Source: an uncultured Eubacteriales bacterium
Lineage (GTDB): Bacteria; Bacillota; Clostridia; Oscillospirales; CAG-382
DNA length: 14,774 nucleotides
Assembly (NCBI GenBank): GCA_934444485.1
Contig: CAKSCN010000049.1
Coordinates: forward strand, 1-14,774
Direction: 5' to 3'
Under the pieces are notes generated by a model. The model saw only the letters and a program-made list of their open reading frames with translations, had not been told where the DNA came from and did not search any database. Made by a program: the position numbers and the translations under genes. Shown here one piece after another: positions 13,121 to 14,774 of the stretch; the stretch's first letter is position 1, and each line of letters starts with the position of its first letter.

Positions 13121-14569
13121 TCAGTTGAGTACCTCCGATTTGAAGGTTTCTCCGTTTACGACTTTTCTTATGTTGTCAAGCATTTTCACGATGTTGTCAC
13201 GGTTAACGCAGAATTCGCCCTTGCCGTTTACCGTGAAGAAGCAGCGGCGTGTCGTGAGGTCGTAGAACACGTACTCATAGCTCTCTCCGCTTCGTGTGGT
13301 GACGTAAAATGCCGCCGTTTCCTCGGGATTTTCGGGAAGCTCCGCATAGTCCTCGATGGTCGTCATAAGCACGTCGATGTAGAACTGACGGAAGCTGTAG
13401 GTGTCAACCGCCTTTCCCTCGGTTGTGTCCGTGACGACAAGATCTTTACCCTCGCCCGTGAGACGGAAAGTTCGGTCGAAGTCCTTCGACGCTATGCGCA
13501 TGGTGTCGATGCTGTCTATCTTCATCTGGAATATGGAGCTGTTTACAAAGCGTATGAGATCCCAGTCGAGGAAGTATACCGTGTCCTTAGGCACAATTAT
13601 TATCGTGTCGTGAGAGGGATTGTAGGCGTATATCGACGCACCGTCCTCCGTGTCCGAGCCGAAGATTACTCTGCGCTCGTTGCCGCCGTAGGTAAAGATT
13701 ATTTCATACGACGGTTCGGCAAAGCCGTACTTTTCCGCTTTCTCGGCGTCAAGTCCCGCATCAATCACACGGTCGCCCGTGAAGCCGACGAAAAGATTGA
13801 GTATGCCGTCAAGCTCGCTTGTGGGAATGTACTTTCCGGGGTAAATCATGCTGTGAGACGACGATGCACTGTTTTCGTTTCTCTGCTCCTCTGTTTCTTT
13901 CTCAAATTCGACGAAAAGCTCGCCGTTCTTTACAATCTTGAGGTTTTCTATGTCGTAGTATCCGTCAGAGGGAACAGGCGCACAGAGAAGCGGAGATATG
14001 TAGGCGTAGCGGTCGGAAAGCACCGTATCCTGAAGAAGCGTACTTATTACGTAAACAAAAGGCTTGTCCTCGTATTTGCAATAGTAAGCCGCACCTGTGG
14101 GGAGAAGATCTCCGATATACACGGTATAGACCTTTCCGGAGGTGTCTGTAACCTCAAAGTAGTTGCCGTCACGCCCCTTGTCAAGACCGTATACCGAAAG
14201 GTCTTCCGCATCCTCTACCTTCGCCATTGCAAGCATATTGCAGGTGCAGACGTAAAGGTAGGAGAGCTTTTCCGCATCGAGCGAGAGGTTTTCTCCACCG
14301 ACGAGTACGAGGCTGTCGCTGACCTTGTCCATTTTGAAAGTGTAGGAATCGAGGTCGTTTTTGACGAAAATCTGCGCTACGTCGTCATGCTCGATTACAT
14401 CGTATATGTAGGGACGTCCCGAGGTGCCGAGTCTGTCGCCGTCAGCGTCGAATTCCGCTTTGTCCTCGACGGGTTCGGAAAGAAGCGGCTGCAATGCGAA
14501 ATACGCACCGATAAGCACGGCGACCGCCGCAACGAGAATTATGATGAGCCTTAACTGCTTTGATATCAT
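13121..14569 (-). CDS. DUF4340 domain-containing membrane-anchored protein (482 aa)
   Basis: One N-terminal membrane segment (about 8-28, LRLIIILVAAVAVLIGAYF) anchors a large extracytoplasmic region. That region shows DUF4340-type repeats: the first with DLSVYGLDKG, then KVYTVYIGDLLPTGAAYYCK and VYVIST (about 124-176), the second around EKYGFAEPSYEIIF followed by RRVIFGS and IIIVPKDTVYFLD. The family is found beside GldG-like proteins and ABC-2 transporters; its biochemical role is not established. Start: the ATG at 14569 has GGAGG five bases upstream and overlaps the stop of the gene before it (ATGA), so translation is coupled. The in-frame start at 14590 lies inside the upstream gene. No lipobox cysteine. 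It is the last gene of its operon and ends just before a strong terminator. Confidence 0.85.
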   Translation of the reverse strand: MISKQLRLIIILVAAVAVLIGAYFALQPLLSEPVEDKAEFDADGDRLGTSGRPYIYDVIEHDDVAQIFVKNDLDSYTFKMDKVSDSLVLVGGENLSLDAEKLSYLYVCTCNMLAMAKVEDAEDLSVYGLDKGRDGNYFEVTDTSGKVYTVYIGDLLPTGAAYYCKYEDKPFVYVISTLLQDTVLSDRYAYISPLLCAPVPSDGYYDIENLKIVKNGELFVEFEKETEEQRNENSASSSHSMIYPGKYIPTSELDGILNLFVGFTGDRVIDAGLDAEKAEKYGFAEPSYEIIFTYGGNERRVIFGSDTEDGASIYAYNPSHDTIIIVPKDTVYFLDWDLIRFVNSSIFQMKIDSIDTMRIASKDFDRTFRLTGEGKDLVVTDTTEGKAVDTYSFRQFYIDVLMTTIEDYAELPENPEETAAFYVTTRSGESYEYVFYDLTTRRCFFTVNGKGEFCVNRDNIVKMLDNIRKVVNGETFKSEVLN

Positions 14570-14774
14570 GCGTACCTCCTCTTTCTCCAAACGAGAACGC
14601 CGACTGCGAGAATTATGAGCGGAAATACGACGGACATTACGATAATGCTCTGCTTAACGGTGTCGCTTGTCGCTGTGGTTTTAAGCGATGTGTTTGCAAG
14701 AACTTTCGATTCTATGTTCGAGGTCGCTGTGGAGCTTCCGAAATATTTGAGCGCACTGGAGAGTATTTCGGCGT
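14566..14774 (-). CDS. GldG-like ABC-transporter-associated membrane protein, C-terminal fragment
   Basis: Translation of the minus strand from 14772 gives 68 residues without interruption up to a TGA at 14566-14568; the rest lies beyond the right edge. The fragment has a Ser/Thr-rich extracytoplasmic stretch, then one hydrophobic segment (IIVMSVVFPLIILAVGVLVW) and a positively charged tail RKRRYA that puts the C terminus in the cytoplasm. This topology, together with the DUF4340 gene overlapping its stop by ATGA, fits the GldG-type protein (ABC-type uncharacterised transport, Gldg family) that usually precedes DUF4340 genes. The assignment rests on position and topology, not on a visible catalytic motif. 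An ABC ATPase and permease are expected further upstream. Confidence 0.65.
   Translation of the reverse strand, partial: AEILSSALKYFGSSTATSNIESKVLANTSLKTTATSDTVKQSIIVMSVVFPLIILAVGVLVWRKRRYA

Noticed and set aside
13610..14554. 314-codon plus-strand frame opposite the DUF4340 gene
   Set aside because: Antisense shadow; the minus strand has the ribosome site, the coupled start and the terminator.

Overview
The window looks like a chromosomal piece of a strictly anaerobic, fermentative, carbohydrate-using Clostridia-type bacterium (Firmicutes). The evidence is the pair of [FeFe]-hydrogenase maturation genes (hydG, hydF), strong GGAGG-type ribosome binding sites, sigma-A promoters of the TTGACA-17-TATAAT kind, a LacI-type sugar-binding protein, and four separate AraC-family regulators next to sugar enzymes. 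The species cannot be read from the sequence.

Layout, left to right. At 3-299 (+) is the C-terminal end of a sugar ABC transporter substrate-binding protein. AraC regulator 1 (345-1046, -) and an FAD-dependent oxidoreductase (1230-2483, +) diverge from a compact promoter region whose two -10 elements are only 7 bp apart. A symmetric hairpin at 2518-2553 ends that unit and the leftward hydG-hydF pair (5257-2575, -). Upstream of hydG lies a 567-base stretch without a credible gene but rich in inverted repeats, probably a promoter plus a long structured leader RNA. Next is a leftward operon (8662-5825, -) of TIM-barrel sugar isomerase/epimerase, Gfo/Idh/MocA oxidoreductase and a second TIM-barrel protein. 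It diverges from AraC regulator 2 (8802-9644, +) with overlapping -10 boxes. AraC regulator 3 (9577-10371, -) overlaps the tail of regulator 2 by 68 bp and diverges from a cytoplasmic GH13 alpha-amylase-family enzyme (10519-11985, +). AraC regulator 4 (12171-13043, +) stands alone between terminators. At the right edge a leftward operon holds the end of a GldG-like ABC-associated membrane protein (14566-14774) translationally coupled to a DUF4340 protein (13121-14569).

How the parts work together (inference): this is a carbohydrate-sensing region in which three AraC regulators each sit divergently beside their likely target (FAD oxidoreductase; isomerase-oxidoreductase-isomerase operon; GH13 enzyme). 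The isomerase-oxidoreductase-isomerase set matches the gene content expected for oxidation, rearrangement or elimination of a sugar, as in inositol catabolism or the 3-keto-glycoside route. HydG and HydF serve hydrogen metabolism, the usual electron sink for fermentation of such sugars; HydE and the hydrogenase itself are not in the window.

Most promising for new biology: the structured region upstream of hydG (about 5314-5741), the isomerase/oxidoreductase operon as a possible non-hydrolytic glycoside-cleaving pathway, and the repeated design of overlapping divergent AraC promoters. No CRISPR array, tRNA, rRNA, insertion sequence or prophage gene was seen.
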